Position numbers and translations under genes: made by a program
The notes under the pieces: model-generated
Told to the model about the DNA's origin: nothing
The model's database searches: none
The model's input: the letters and a program-made list of their open reading frames with translations, nothing else
NCBI GenBank assembly: GCA_037953745.1
Contig: JBAKBP010000675.1
Coordinates: 202,225-266,224, forward strand
Source of the DNA: Lithodes maja
Taxonomy: Eukaryota > Arthropoda > Malacostraca > Decapoda > Lithodidae
Length of the DNA: 64,000 nt
Reading direction: 5' to 3'
Shown: one piece after another, positions 52,712 through 62,913 of the stretch
Numbering within the stretch: position 1 is the first letter of the stretch
Layout of the letters: each line of letters opens with the position of its first letter

Positions 52712-54726
52712 TTAACCCTCCGACCCCGGCTAGGGAATATCGTGACTGTACTGTGTGTCCGGGGGTTTTCAGGAATTTTGGTCCCTGTTGATTCACATGT
52801 TACTCCTGAAATACATTACACAAAGTTATAAAAAAAACAGAAAAATGTAGCACAAACCTTCATGTGTAGAATGCCGTTGAGTAGAGGTCTCTAGCCCAAG
52901 TGATTGCATAATGGTGAGCGCGGGAAGTGGAGTGATTTTTATGCGTGAAAATCATCCCGCGTTCGGATGCGTCGCCTTTGCCCAGGCCCCGGCTCGGCTA
53001 ACCTACTGTTTTCTTAGCCACTCGTCGCGCAAAACCTTTTACCTCCCGGAGGCGATTTTATGTATTGATAGTGATGTTATTATAGTTATTTGGAGTCCAA
53101 TTATATAAAATATGTTTATTAGGCTATGATTGTAACAAATATTTCACATTTTCACTCGATACCGTAGTTTTTATGAGTAATTGAGGTAGGTTATTGTTAT
53201 ATTAGGCACTGATTATTCGTTATCACAGGTGTTTATTATACTTTGGCCATCTAATATTATGTCATGTGTCACTTTCACTTAGTTATATGCTTTGTAAACG
53301 TTTTATATACAATTTATTGTGTCTTTTTTCACTTATTTATATATGTTTTCATAATACAGTACATGATTTTTTTATCACAATACACCTGTACATTGTTTTA
53401 TTTCCACTTGTTGCCTATATACATACATATTGTCAGTCTTTGGTACTTTCACTATGATTATTAGTTAGTACTCCTGCTTGCTGTGGTATTCAGCAAAGCA
53501 CGGTATAGTACATAGTGACACCTGGCACTCCACACACTGCATGGTGGTCTTTTTGTGCTTCCTCGGCCTCACCTGGCTGTTCCAGCAGACATGGCACCGC
53601 CTTCTGCTAATGGTGACTCCATCTCGTTCCAGAGGCAGGTAACAGAGCTTGTGCACATTTAGATACTGTGCACACTGCAGGCGGTCCTGAACGGGGCGCC
53701 CAGGTTGTGCCACTGCCCTCTGTGGAGCTAGAGCGGGGGCAGCACGCCCACGAACTTTGGCGGCGCGCACCCTAGGGCGGCCAGGAGCGCGACGGCGCCC
53801 AGGCCCAGCCCGGCGGCCAGCCCGGCGGCCAGGGCGGCCAGGAGCACGACGGCCCTGGGCAAAGCGTCTGGGTTGAGGGTCGTCGATGTCCATAAAGTCG
53901 TCGTCATCGTCGTTGTCGTCAGAGCCGTCATCTTGCCCTGACGGTGGACCCAGGTAATCATGGCCAGAGTCATCTGTGAGGTGCCCTTCTTCTTCAGAGC
54001 CCCCCTCATAATCTCGCGGGGAACGAATGATGCGTGGGCGGCGTGTAGGTCGGCGAGGTGGGGAAGGAGTGGGTAAATAGGCCGAAAGTGGGGGGTCCTC
54101 AACCCTAGGGAGTGCTGGTGGTGGTGGGGAAGAATGGCGGGAGCCTGGGGCAACTTGGGTGGCGTGGGTAGATAAGGAAGACAATGGCGGGTCAACCTCA
54201 GCCTCCCGCTCAGCCTCACTATCATCACTTTCATCGTCATGGTCAAATCCACTAAAAAAGGCGTATCTTTCATGGATTTCGTCTAGATCGTCAAAATCTT
54301 CACTATAGTGAGACTGATAAGACTCGGAGCTATCACTACCCAACTCATCAACACTATTTTGGCCTTCACCACGTTCATAACTCCTCAAAGCTATCTCAAT
54401 ACCTCCGGGAGTCAACGCATCTTGTACGTGCCTTTGCGTTAGGGCGCGACGAACATGGGCAGGCGTCGAAGGGAGCGTAGAATCGGACACAAGGGAATAA
54501 CTTTTTGGGCTAGTATCCATGTTGGCGGCAGGGTAGAGACTGTTTTGGTGGCGTACATGCTGTCTGGTGGCGTCGCCTAGCGACGCCTGGTGACCACGGA
54601 GCGAAATTTTTACGCGCGCCATTCGAAAAGCACTCACGCAAGCAATGGTACAGTGGTGTACCACCCGGGTTCCTCGGGCCAAAAAAAAATGGTACACACG
54701 TGTACCACCCGGGGTCGAAGGGTTAA
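52712..54726 (-). mobile_element. piggyBac element PB5, internally deleted (52716-54722)
   Basis: TTAA at 52712-52715 and 54723-54726, tips like PB1 (CCCTTCGACCCCGGGTGG; CCCTCCGACCCCGGC). It is 2.0 kb against 4.5 kb in PB1. Both ends, about one 3' repeat unit and the two ends of the gene are kept; the catalytic part is deleted. The 3' LTR shows the empty site. Confidence 0.95.
53465..54520 (-). CDS. PB5 catalytic-domain-less transposase fusion (351 aa)
   Basis: From the family ATG (54520) to the normal stop there is no break. Residues 1-~257 are the N-terminal region, with at least two further in-frame deletions relative to PB1 (one after DDESDD, one after LSAYLPTPS). Residues ~258-351 are the C-terminal end from QRAVAQPG through the Cys-rich domain (CHVCWNSQVRP, CVECQVSLC). 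All three catalytic Asp are gone. In piggyBac the Cys-rich domain binds the element ends, so this product could occupy ends without cutting. Expression is not shown, and chance in-frame deletion is possible. Confidence 0.7.
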   Translation of the reverse strand: MDTSPKSYSLVSDSTLPSTPAHVRRALTQRHVQDALTPGGIEIALRSYERGEGQNSVDELGSDSSESYQSHYSEDFDDLDEIHERYAFFSGFDHDDESDDSEAEREAEVDPPLSSLSTHATQVAPGSRHSSPPPPALPRVEDPPLSAYLPTPSPPRRPTRRPRIIRSPRDYEGGSEEEGHLTDDSGHDYLGPPSGQDDGSDDNDDDDDFMDIDDPQPRRFAQGRRAPGRPGRRAGRRAGPGRRRAPGRPRVRAAKVRGRAAPALAPQRAVAQPGRPVQDRLQCAQYLNVHKLCYLPLERDGVTISRRRCHVCWNSQVRPRKHKKTTMQCVECQVSLCTIPCFAEYHSKQEY

Positions 54727-55457
54727 GTTTATGTATGTAACACTTTACAATACACATTACTCACACACAAGACAACACTATTAATACTTTCATGTATCAA
54801 TTAACTGCACTGTCGTTTTGCTGCTGTGTCCGGAGTTCCGTTGCGTAGGGCGCATACGGACTCAGAGGGGAGACAGAGTGAGAGAAGCGAAGTAGCCTAT
54901 GCGGTAGTAGGCTACCGGCGCAGTACTGTTGCCTGCAACCTTTTAGTTATTCCAAGTATAGATTCATTATTACAGTAAGTGACTACTATTTATGTTCCTT
55001 CCATGTGTATTATTAGGTATCTACTGGATCATGAACATCTTGTATGCTACATGCTAGTGCATGTTAGTAGGGGACAGTTATTCTAGTGCACGCGCTTTCA
55101 AGTAGGCGTGTACATTTGTCATTTAGCATTTCACTGTCATACCTTTAGCCTGCTTCTATTCTACATTATTAGAGGCTTAATATTAACGTAGTTTCTTGAG
55201 TATTGCATTTCTTTAGTCATAACGTAACCTATAAATGTCTGAGGGAGTTTAGCCTCATAGCCTACCCCTGTTGTACACTTTCGCCGAGTTAAGGTACCTC
55301 GTTACCATAGACGATAACTCTGTAGGGCGTTGGTGCTTTTGTTGTCTGGAGCATATAGTATTTGGGACTGGAATCGAGCGTGTCGTTGTCACATAAGCCA
55401 TTTCTGTCCTACGATCAAGAATCCCGAATATGTATTGCCGATCCAGCCGTAACAAAA

Positions 55458-55471
55458 TGGCGACCTTGCAC
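55458..55471 (+). promoter_or_regulatory. Candidate tRNA primer-binding site
   Basis: TGGCGACCTTGCAC begins 3 bases after the 5' LTR. TGG at this place fits the complement of a tRNA CCA end, where minus-strand synthesis starts. I cannot name the tRNA. Confidence 0.55.
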
Positions 55472-55698
55472 AAGATTCAGTAGTATCCTATCACATGTTT
55501 TTTGGAGAACTATTCTATGCTACCTAGTAGAGCTGGCTAGAATTTTCTTGCATATTGGAGGAATTTTTATTGTGTCATTATTGTATTGGTGGACTTGCAG
55601 ATTGTTTCGTTGGGCGTGTCTAGAGTAGAGTCATTCAAGCATCTTTAACATTTTGTGAGTCGAGACTGCAATTAGTAATAAGCACTTCTTTTTTTTTT

Positions 55699-58600
55699 AT
55701 GAACAGCAATTGTATAACCAGCACTATGTCTAATGACTCATCATTTACGGGGGAGGATAACACGGTACAGCCTAGTAACCAGCAAGTACAACAGATGTTT
55801 AGGGAGGGGAGTGTTATAAGTGGAGAGAGGGATGCCCGGGCATTTTTGCAGACACCTTTGACCGAACAGCGCCTGCAGGCTATTGATTGTTACGGTCTTC
55901 GCTGTTTAGCCACGGTTTTGGGGCGGGACTTTCCTGACAGTTGGCCCAAGAAGAATTTGGTGGCATGTTTGTTGGGTGATGGCGATGGGGCGGTGGGTGG
56001 AGTGGGGTCTTGGGGGGTTCCCTCCAAGCCTCCATTCCACTCTACCCCTGAGCTGGGCCCTCAGCCAGCGAGTCTTAGCACGATGCAGCAGGAGGGTTCT
56101 CAAGGGCAAGCTGGCTTACCCGTAAACACGTCTCGGTGTGGATCCCCCATTTTGTGCTCTCCCCCCCCAGGCCTGTCTCCTGAGATGTTATTTCAGCTAG
56201 AACTAGCTAAGTTTAAGCTGCAGGAGACTCAGATACAACAGGCTAGTATAGAACGCATAGAGGTTGCTAGAATCCAAGCCAATCAGGATGCAACCAGGTA
56301 CCAGGCTGAAATGGATGTCGAGAAGTCTAGAGTAGAGACCACGGGGCGTCATCTCGGTGGTGGGCACCGGGTTACAGACTCACTTTCGCATTTAATTAAG
56401 TTAGTACCCGCATTTGATGAGACAGCAGTGACTGAGTTTTTTGCTCGTTTCGAAAAGAAGTGTCGTGAGTATGACTGGCCGGAGGTTAAATGGGCAGCAT
56501 TAGTTTCATCACGTCTAGTGGGTAAGGGGTTGAAAGCCTACGATGCACTGTCACTGGACGAGAGTGTAGTGTATGGACTGGTGAAGGAGGCTGTGCTCCG
56601 GGCCTACGAACTGCAACCCGAAACTTATAGATTGAAGTTCCGTGGCGTGAATAAGAAGAGCGACGTCAGTTTTATGGAGCACGCACGGGACTTAACAGAT
56701 GCAGGTAATAACTGGTTTCGGTCCGAGCACGCAGAGTCGGCTGAGGAAATTAAGCAACTTTTCTATCTGGAACAGTTTTACAAATGCACTGGAACCGATC
56801 TAACGCTGAACATTAAGGAAAAATGTCCCAAGACAGTAGAGGAGGCTGCCAAGATGGCAGACCTCAGATTATCATTGATTCGTGGTTGCGGTGCCGCTCA
56901 GAGGGCTGAGTCAGGGCAGAAGGGGCGCTATACCCCACCCACCAGAGTTTTCGATAATAACAAATCCTATGACACACATAACCACACTAAATGCATTGCA
57001 CCTAATAACACCTACAAACACAAGCCTCTCCCGTTTACTAAAGGTCAGGCCCCTTCTTCGCCCGCACAAGGGAAGAAGCCCATTGGGGATGTGAAATGTT
57101 ACAAATGTCAGAAGCTAGGCCATTATTCACGTGAGTGCCCTAGTAACACTCCCGCTAAGCCGGTGTCATTGGTTCACAGTATCGGTGTGTCTCTGAAGGC
57201 TGCAGCAACTGCCCGGGGTAGGTTGTCAGCAGCTGAGGCACACGCGGTAAAGAAGCGTACGGAAGGCTCGACACCTGTCCGGGACACTTTCTGTAGCCAT
57301 CGGGGACACGGGTTTGTGAGCTGGGGGAGTGAACTACGGAGGGTTGACTTGCTGAGGGATACGGGGGCTTCGCAAACTTTGTTGAGGAACTTCACAGGGA
57401 AACCGATAAATGCGGCCAGAGTTGTTGTGGTGCAGGGTATAAATGCTACGAGGTCATACCCACTTGTGAGGTTGGAGTTGAGAGTGGGAGAGGTGTGCAG
57501 GGAGCTGGATGTAGGGATCGTTGAGTGTTTGCCAGTTGAGGGCGTCGACCTTCTTCTCGGCAACGACTTTGCGGTGCCCACTTCCGGGACTCCACCCTTA
57601 GTCGTTGCCGAGAGGGCGGCCGACGTGGATGGTGAGAATCGGGAATGGGTTGGGAGGTGCCAACAGGATGAGATGGCCTGTGTGGTAACCCGATCTCGCT
57701 CTGCGGCTCCTGCACAGCCTGGCACTCAACCTCGGGGACAGTGGAGGAAGGATCAGGAGAAGGTTGCTAAGGGCAGGAAAAGGGACATTGATTCTGCTGC
57801 ACTTCTCGGTGATTCGGTACTTGGACCTATAATAAACACGGGAGTTGACTCTGGCCCAGATATGGTGTGTAACAAGGCAGAGTTGGGTAAGACTTCGCGT
57901 GAGGCAAGAGCTGTAGCGAGAGCCACTAAGGCAGTAGAGCCTACTAGCCGGGGTAATGTCTTATTACAAAACCATCTTGATGCATTGACGCCCAGGGACA
58001 TTAGTGAGCAGCAGCTGCAAGACGCTAGCCTAGCTCGTTATAGCAATGGTGCCATAGAGTTGGAGGAAGATGGGGATGCGAAGCCGGGAGATTTCTTTAG
58101 GCTCAACAGGATATTGTACCGCAGATTTCTAGACCCCAAATCGAAGTGGGAGGGCGGTGCGAGGGTAGTAGACCAGGTGGTTGTTCCAAATAAGTATAGA
58201 GAGTCCTTATTGTGTCTGGCGCATGATGTGCCGGTGGCGGGTCATTTGGGGGTAACAAAAACATTGGCGGCATTGGGCAGGTTTTTCTGGTGGCCTGGGG
58301 TCAAGGCTGATGTCTGTGCATGGGTGGCTGGGTGTGCGACCTGCCAGACAACGGGGAAGCCTAACCAGACCATCCCGAAGGCACCTTTGTTTCCCATACC
58401 TGTCACCGGGCCTCCGTTCAGCAAAGTTGTAGTAGATTTGGTTGGCCCTTTCCCGCCTACTAGTAGTGGCAATAAATTCCTGTTGACAATCATGGATGTG
58501 GCTACGAGATACCCGGACGCATACCCCATGAGAAACGGCTCGGCAAAGGCAGTTGTTAAAAACTTATTATTGTTCTGTTCCCGTTATGGATTTCCACGTG

Positions 58601-60798
58601 AGGTGCAGTCAGACCAGGGGAGCAATTTTACATCCAAATTGTTCAAGCAAACCCTTCAGTTGCACGGTATATGTTCTGTAGTGTCGTCAGCCTACCATCC
58701 CGAGAGTCAGGGAGTCTTGGAGCGGTGGCACTCGACCCTGAAGAGTATGCTACGCTGTTACTGTGCAGAACATGACACTGATTGGGATTTGGGTCTGCCG
58801 TATGTTCTGTTCGCTGCACGTGAAGTCCCAGGAGAGAGCCTGGGGTTCAGTCCAAATCAACTAGTCTTTGGCCATAATGTGAGAGGACCTTTAAGTATGG
58901 TGAAAGAGATCTGGGAGGGCGAAGAGAAGCCGGGGTCTGTACTTAAATATATCCTTGAGAGCCGGGAGAGACTTATAGGTTGCATGGCAGCGGCAGGTAA
59001 TAACTTGGTTAATGCACAGGCGGTCATGAAGCACCAGTATGACGCCAAGGTGAAGCTTCGGGAGTTTTCGGTGGGTCAGGAGGTAATGTTGCTTTTACCT
59101 TTGCCTGGACACCCCCTTTCTGCCAAGTTTATTGGGCCGTATGTGGTGGCTAAGAAACTGTCCGACCTTGATTATCTCGTTGCAACACCTGACCGTAGAA
59201 AAAAACATCAGTTATGTCATGTTAACCTCATGAAAGAGTATGTGAGACGCCCCTCAGAGCCTCTCACTGTCCCTGTGCTGGCCTGCAGCGGCCAGGGTGG
59301 AGAAGGAGGTGGGGACAGTCATGCTGCTGAGGAGGATAGCTGGGACTGTGTCATTTCCGCGGAACAGTGGGCGGGGAATACTGAACAAGAGGCTAGGCAA
59401 GCTGTAAGTCACCTGCCTGAGCACCAGGGTGCTGCTGTCCTAGGCCTGTTCAGGTCATACCCCTCTGTTTTCGCCGAACACCCAGGTCTCACTACTCAGG
59501 TAACGCACGACGTGGACGTCGGTGATAATGTGCCCTTCAAGTCAGTGCCCTACCGTGTGCCCCCGGTAAAGTTGCCAGCTTTACGGGAGGAGTTAAAGTA
59601 CATGGTTGAGAGAGGGATGATCACTGAAGGTTATGTGAAGTGGACATCACCCGTCACGTTGCAGCCAAAACCTGACGGCAAGGTGCGGTTCTGCATAGAT
59701 TTTCATAGGCTAAATGGCTTGACCACTACCAACCCTTACCCTTTGCCTCGAGTTGACGACAGCGTGGACAAGATAGGGAATGCAAAGTACCTTACTAAAA
59801 TTGATCTTGTAAAAGGCTACTGGCAAGTACCCCTGTCGGACCGAGCTAAGCAAGTTTGTGGTTTTGTGGTAGATGGCAAGACCTACCAATGTAACGTAAT
59901 GCCTTATGGGCTTAAGAACGCACCTGCCACGTTTCAGAACCTGATGAACGATATTTGTGACGAAATCCCTAACTGCACGGTCTACCTTGATGACGTGATA
60001 GTGTATGATGACAATTTTGAAAATCACCTAAGGCACTTAGAGACCCTGTTTGGGAAGTTGCACGATGCTGGGCTGGTGGTGAACCTGAGGAAGTGCGAGT
60101 TTGTAAAGGCTACTGTGCAGTATCTTGGCTTCGTGGTCGGGTTAGGCCGGGTGTGCCCCCCCCTGAGCAAGATACAGGCTATCAATATGTTTCCCAGGCC
60201 CACCACTAAGCGCCAGGTCATGCGGTTCCTAGGTATGATAGGCTATTATAGGCGCTTCATCCGGGGATACTCTACTGTCTTAGCACCGTTAACTGATCTA
60301 CTGTCGAAGTCAGTGAAGTTCTGTTGGGCTGCGGAGTGTCAGAGGGCTTTCGACCTAGTCAAGCACCTGCTGTGTACACATCCGATTTTGAGAGCCCCAG
60401 ACTTCTCCAGGAGTTTTCAGCTGGCGACTGATGCCAGCGGTGTGGGTGCCGGGGCAGTGTTACTGCAGACTGATTCCGAGGGCTTGGAACACCCAGTGAG
60501 CTTCTTTTCTCGCAAGTTTAATTCGGCACAAAGGAATTACTCGACTATAGAGAAGGAGCTTCTTGCTATCGTTTTGTCGCTCAAACATTTCGAAGTTTAT
60601 GTTCCAGCCTACGGCCCGGTAGTGACGATTTATACGGACCATCATCCCTTGAAATTCCTAAATCAGTTTCACAATCGGAATATGCGGTTGACCAGGTGGT
60701 CCCTAATGCTCCAAGAGTATAATCTCAACATTCAGCATATTGCCGGGAGTGAGAACGTGATAGCAGATTGTCTATCAAGGGTTGATGATCCAGGATAG
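55699..60798 (+). CDS. Gmr1-like gag-pol polyprotein (PR-INT-RT-RH order)
   Basis: 1,699 residues in one frame. Gag is followed by a CCHC knuckle at ~467-480 (CYKCQKLGHYSREC) and a protease with DTGAS at 554-558. Integrase comes next: His842, His849, Cys879 and Cys882, then catalytic D913, D972 and E1008 (35 residues between the last two). Reverse transcriptase begins near 1315 with YLDD at 1429-1432. RNase H has D1578, E1618 and D1647. Ordinary Ty3/gypsy elements have integrase last; integrase before RT is the Gmr1 exception. No chromodomain is seen. A second Met at 55726 could also be the start. No gag-pol frameshift is needed, so the gag:pol ratio must be set otherwise. Confidence 0.92.
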   Translation: MNSNCITSTMSNDSSFTGEDNTVQPSNQQVQQMFREGSVISGERDARAFLQTPLTEQRLQAIDCYGLRCLATVLGRDFPDSWPKKNLVACLLGDGDGAVGGVGSWGVPSKPPFHSTPELGPQPASLSTMQQEGSQGQAGLPVNTSRCGSPILCSPPPGLSPEMLFQLELAKFKLQETQIQQASIERIEVARIQANQDATRYQAEMDVEKSRVETTGRHLGGGHRVTDSLSHLIKLVPAFDETAVTEFFARFEKKCREYDWPEVKWAALVSSRLVGKGLKAYDALSLDESVVYGLVKEAVLRAYELQPETYRLKFRGVNKKSDVSFMEHARDLTDAGNNWFRSEHAESAEEIKQLFYLEQFYKCTGTDLTLNIKEKCPKTVEEAAKMADLRLSLIRGCGAAQRAESGQKGRYTPPTRVFDNNKSYDTHNHTKCIAPNNTYKHKPLPFTKGQAPSSPAQGKKPIGDVKCYKCQKLGHYSRECPSNTPAKPVSLVHSIGVSLKAAATARGRLSAAEAHAVKKRTEGSTPVRDTFCSHRGHGFVSWGSELRRVDLLRDTGASQTLLRNFTGKPINAARVVVVQGINATRSYPLVRLELRVGEVCRELDVGIVECLPVEGVDLLLGNDFAVPTSGTPPLVVAERAADVDGENREWVGRCQQDEMACVVTRSRSAAPAQPGTQPRGQWRKDQEKVAKGRKRDIDSAALLGDSVLGPIINTGVDSGPDMVCNKAELGKTSREARAVARATKAVEPTSRGNVLLQNHLDALTPRDISEQQLQDASLARYSNGAIELEEDGDAKPGDFFRLNRILYRRFLDPKSKWEGGARVVDQVVVPNKYRESLLCLAHDVPVAGHLGVTKTLAALGRFFWWPGVKADVCAWVAGCATCQTTGKPNQTIPKAPLFPIPVTGPPFSKVVVDLVGPFPPTSSGNKFLLTIMDVATRYPDAYPMRNGSAKAVVKNLLLFCSRYGFPREVQSDQGSNFTSKLFKQTLQLHGICSVVSSAYHPESQGVLERWHSTLKSMLRCYCAEHDTDWDLGLPYVLFAAREVPGESLGFSPNQLVFGHNVRGPLSMVKEIWEGEEKPGSVLKYILESRERLIGCMAAAGNNLVNAQAVMKHQYDAKVKLREFSVGQEVMLLLPLPGHPLSAKFIGPYVVAKKLSDLDYLVATPDRRKKHQLCHVNLMKEYVRRPSEPLTVPVLACSGQGGEGGGDSHAAEEDSWDCVISAEQWAGNTEQEARQAVSHLPEHQGAAVLGLFRSYPSVFAEHPGLTTQVTHDVDVGDNVPFKSVPYRVPPVKLPALREELKYMVERGMITEGYVKWTSPVTLQPKPDGKVRFCIDFHRLNGLTTTNPYPLPRVDDSVDKIGNAKYLTKIDLVKGYWQVPLSDRAKQVCGFVVDGKTYQCNVMPYGLKNAPATFQNLMNDICDEIPNCTVYLDDVIVYDDNFENHLRHLETLFGKLHDAGLVVNLRKCEFVKATVQYLGFVVGLGRVCPPLSKIQAINMFPRPTTKRQVMRFLGMIGYYRRFIRGYSTVLAPLTDLLSKSVKFCWAAECQRAFDLVKHLLCTHPILRAPDFSRSFQLATDASGVGAGAVLLQTDSEGLEHPVSFFSRKFNSAQRNYSTIEKELLAIVLSLKHFEVYVPAYGPVVTIYTDHHPLKFLNQFHNRNMRLTRWSLMLQEYNLNIQHIAGSENVIADCLSRVDDPG

Positions 60799-61079
60799 TC
60801 GTGCACGGTGTGTGGGTTGAGCAGGAGTAAAATTAGGCTATCATAACGCCGTCCAAAAAGATTATAAAACAATAAAATAAACGAGAATTTTTTTTTTTAG
60901 TTTTGTAAGTCTTTATTGTTGTAGCATGATGCATGCGATATTGTGTTTTATGTATAATTCACACTTCAGTTGTTGTGCACCTTTTGCAATTAGTGGCAGC
61001 TAAGGGTAGCAGGTCGGTTGGTTGCCTGTCAGATTTTGATAATGCTTCTAAGGTCGATTATCTAAAGTCTTGGGGGGGC
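60799..61079 (+). other. 3' untranslated part and polypurine tract
   Basis: About 280 bases without a gene, ending in 'tgggggggc' (61071-61079) directly before the 3' LTR. This G-run fits a plus-strand primer. Confidence 0.65.
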
Positions 61080-62902
61080 TGTGACGCACCCAGTGCGTGG
61101 CAACTTAACCTGATTGTACTCCTTGGTACTCCACTGTGCCGCCGCGGTGCGGTGCCGCGGTGCCGCTGTGCCGCTGTGCCGTGCTGGCTGCTTATATTGA
61201 GTGTGACAACGTATAACTATGTTCTTTGTATCTCTGCAAAGGTCTCGTCATGTGCTAACCAGTGGTGGGTTTTGTTTTAAGCCATGTCGAGACCTTCCAT
61301 TTAATATGTAGTATCAATAGAGAAGTTGATAGATAAGACAATAGGAATTCAGAGAGAGAGAGTGAGTTAGACTTCAGAGCGAGAGGGTAGCAATGCGCCG
61401 CGCTGCCGGGGGGTGGTTGCCAGACGTATGACCGGTTGGCAGCCCTGCGCTTATAGCTAGGTGCGACAGGGTTGGTAGTCCATTGCCGCCTGCATATGCT
61501 GCCTGGGTTGCCCATGTTGTCGTACTGCACATTGCCTGGAGGCTCGCTGTGTGTTCCATGATTAGGTTGCCTAGAACCTTTGAGATTCTAACATCCCTTG
61601 CCCTCTCTCCCAATTTCTCACGGTTGCACTCTTTCTCTCTGACGACATTACTCTCATTTCATTCTTCTCTCTATTTAAATGCATACCCTTCCCTTGAGGT
61701 CCTAAAGGAGTTTCAGCACTCACCTCTCGTATTACTCTTAGGACAAGCATATATTTACATGTATTAGATTTAAGGGGTTAATGTGAACAGCGATCTTCTT
61801 GATGAGGATAGTTGGTGAACGTTCTACATGTTCACGAGTTATATGCCCAGCTCATCATCCAATTTGTGACTAGACTAGTGCCATGTGTAAGAGCCCGACC
61901 ATGCCCAGGAGTTGTCTGTAGAGGGGCGAGGACTTAGCCTTGATTTGCCTACCGAGCCAGGAGCGAGTGCAGTACCAGAGACTACAGCTCGCTCGTAGTG
62001 CCGGTATAGTAGAGTAACGTAATTTATCTGTCCTTGTGTTCTCTGCAGTCTTTTCCTGGGTTCTCGCTTTCGGTGCTGGGACTCGTTGTTCCTGTGACTT
62101 GGCCTGCTAGCTAGAACACATGGGGATGATGAGTGGGATATATCTTTATTTTACTATGCATTGCAGCTCTCTTTAAGTTTATGTATGTAACACTTTACAA
62201 TACACATTACTCACACACTAGACAACACTATTAATACTTTCATGTATCAATTAACTGCACTGTCGTTTTGCTGCTGTTTCCGGAGTTCTATTGCGTAGGG
62301 CGCATACGGACTCAGAGGGGAGACAGTGAGAGAAGCGAAGTAGCCTATGCGGTAGTAGGCTACCGGCGCAGTACTGTTGCCTGCAACCTTTTAGTTATTC
62401 CAAGTATAGATTCATTATTACAATAAGTGACTACTGTTTATGTTCCTTCCATGTGTATTATTAGGTATCTACTGGATCATGAACATCTTGTATGCTACAT
62501 GCTAGTGCATGTTAGTAGGGGACAGTTATTCTAGTGCACGCGCTTTCAAGTAGGCGTGTACATTTGTCATTTAGCATTTCACTGTCATACCTTTAGCCTG
62601 CTTCTATTCTACATTATTAGAGGCTTAATATTAACGTAGTTTCTTGAGTATTGCATTTCTTTAGTAATAACGTAACCTATAAATGTCTGAGGGAGTTTAG
62701 CCTCATAGCCTACCCCTGTTGTACACTTTCGCCGAGTTAAGGTACCTCGTTACCATAGACGATAACTCTGTAGGGCGTTGGTGCTTTTGTTGTCTGGAGC
62801 ATATAGTATTTGGGACTGGAATCGAGCGTGTCGTTGTCACATAAGCCATTTCTGTCCTACGATCAAGAACCCCGAACATGTATTGCCGATCCAGCCGTAA
62901 CA
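61080..62902 (+). repeat. 3' LTR
   Basis: 1,823 bases, nearly the same as the 5' LTR except a block at about 61132-61187, where 'gtgccgc'-type units replace 'gtaccac'-type sequence and are longer. Starts TG, ends CA. Confidence 0.93.
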
Positions 62903-62913
62903 TTAGGAATTAA

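Larger units (their letters stand above)
51636..55454 (+). repeat. 5' LTR (split by PB5)
   Basis: 51636-52715 and 54727-55454 match the 3' LTR; about 1,808 bases without the insert. PB5 entered at the TTAA that is still empty in the 3' LTR ('gctctctttaagtttatg' at about 62167). The LTR should contain the promoter and poly(A) signals; I cannot place the R region. Confidence 0.93.
51636..62902 (+). mobile_element. Ty3/gypsy-type LTR retrotransposon of Gmr1-like gene order
   Basis: Two ~1.8-kb LTRs (51636-55454 including PB5; 61080-62902) start TGTGACGCACC and end CCGTAACA. Between them is one long gag-pol frame. The 5 bases outside the LTRs differ (ggtac, ttagg), so there is no target duplication. 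The left flank is LINE sequence and the right flank is DIRS gag. No env frame is present. Confidence 0.93.

Noticed and set aside
54934..55629. Short frames in the LTR as an accessory gene
   Set aside because: They are short, not similar to known proteins and lie in LTR or leader sequence.
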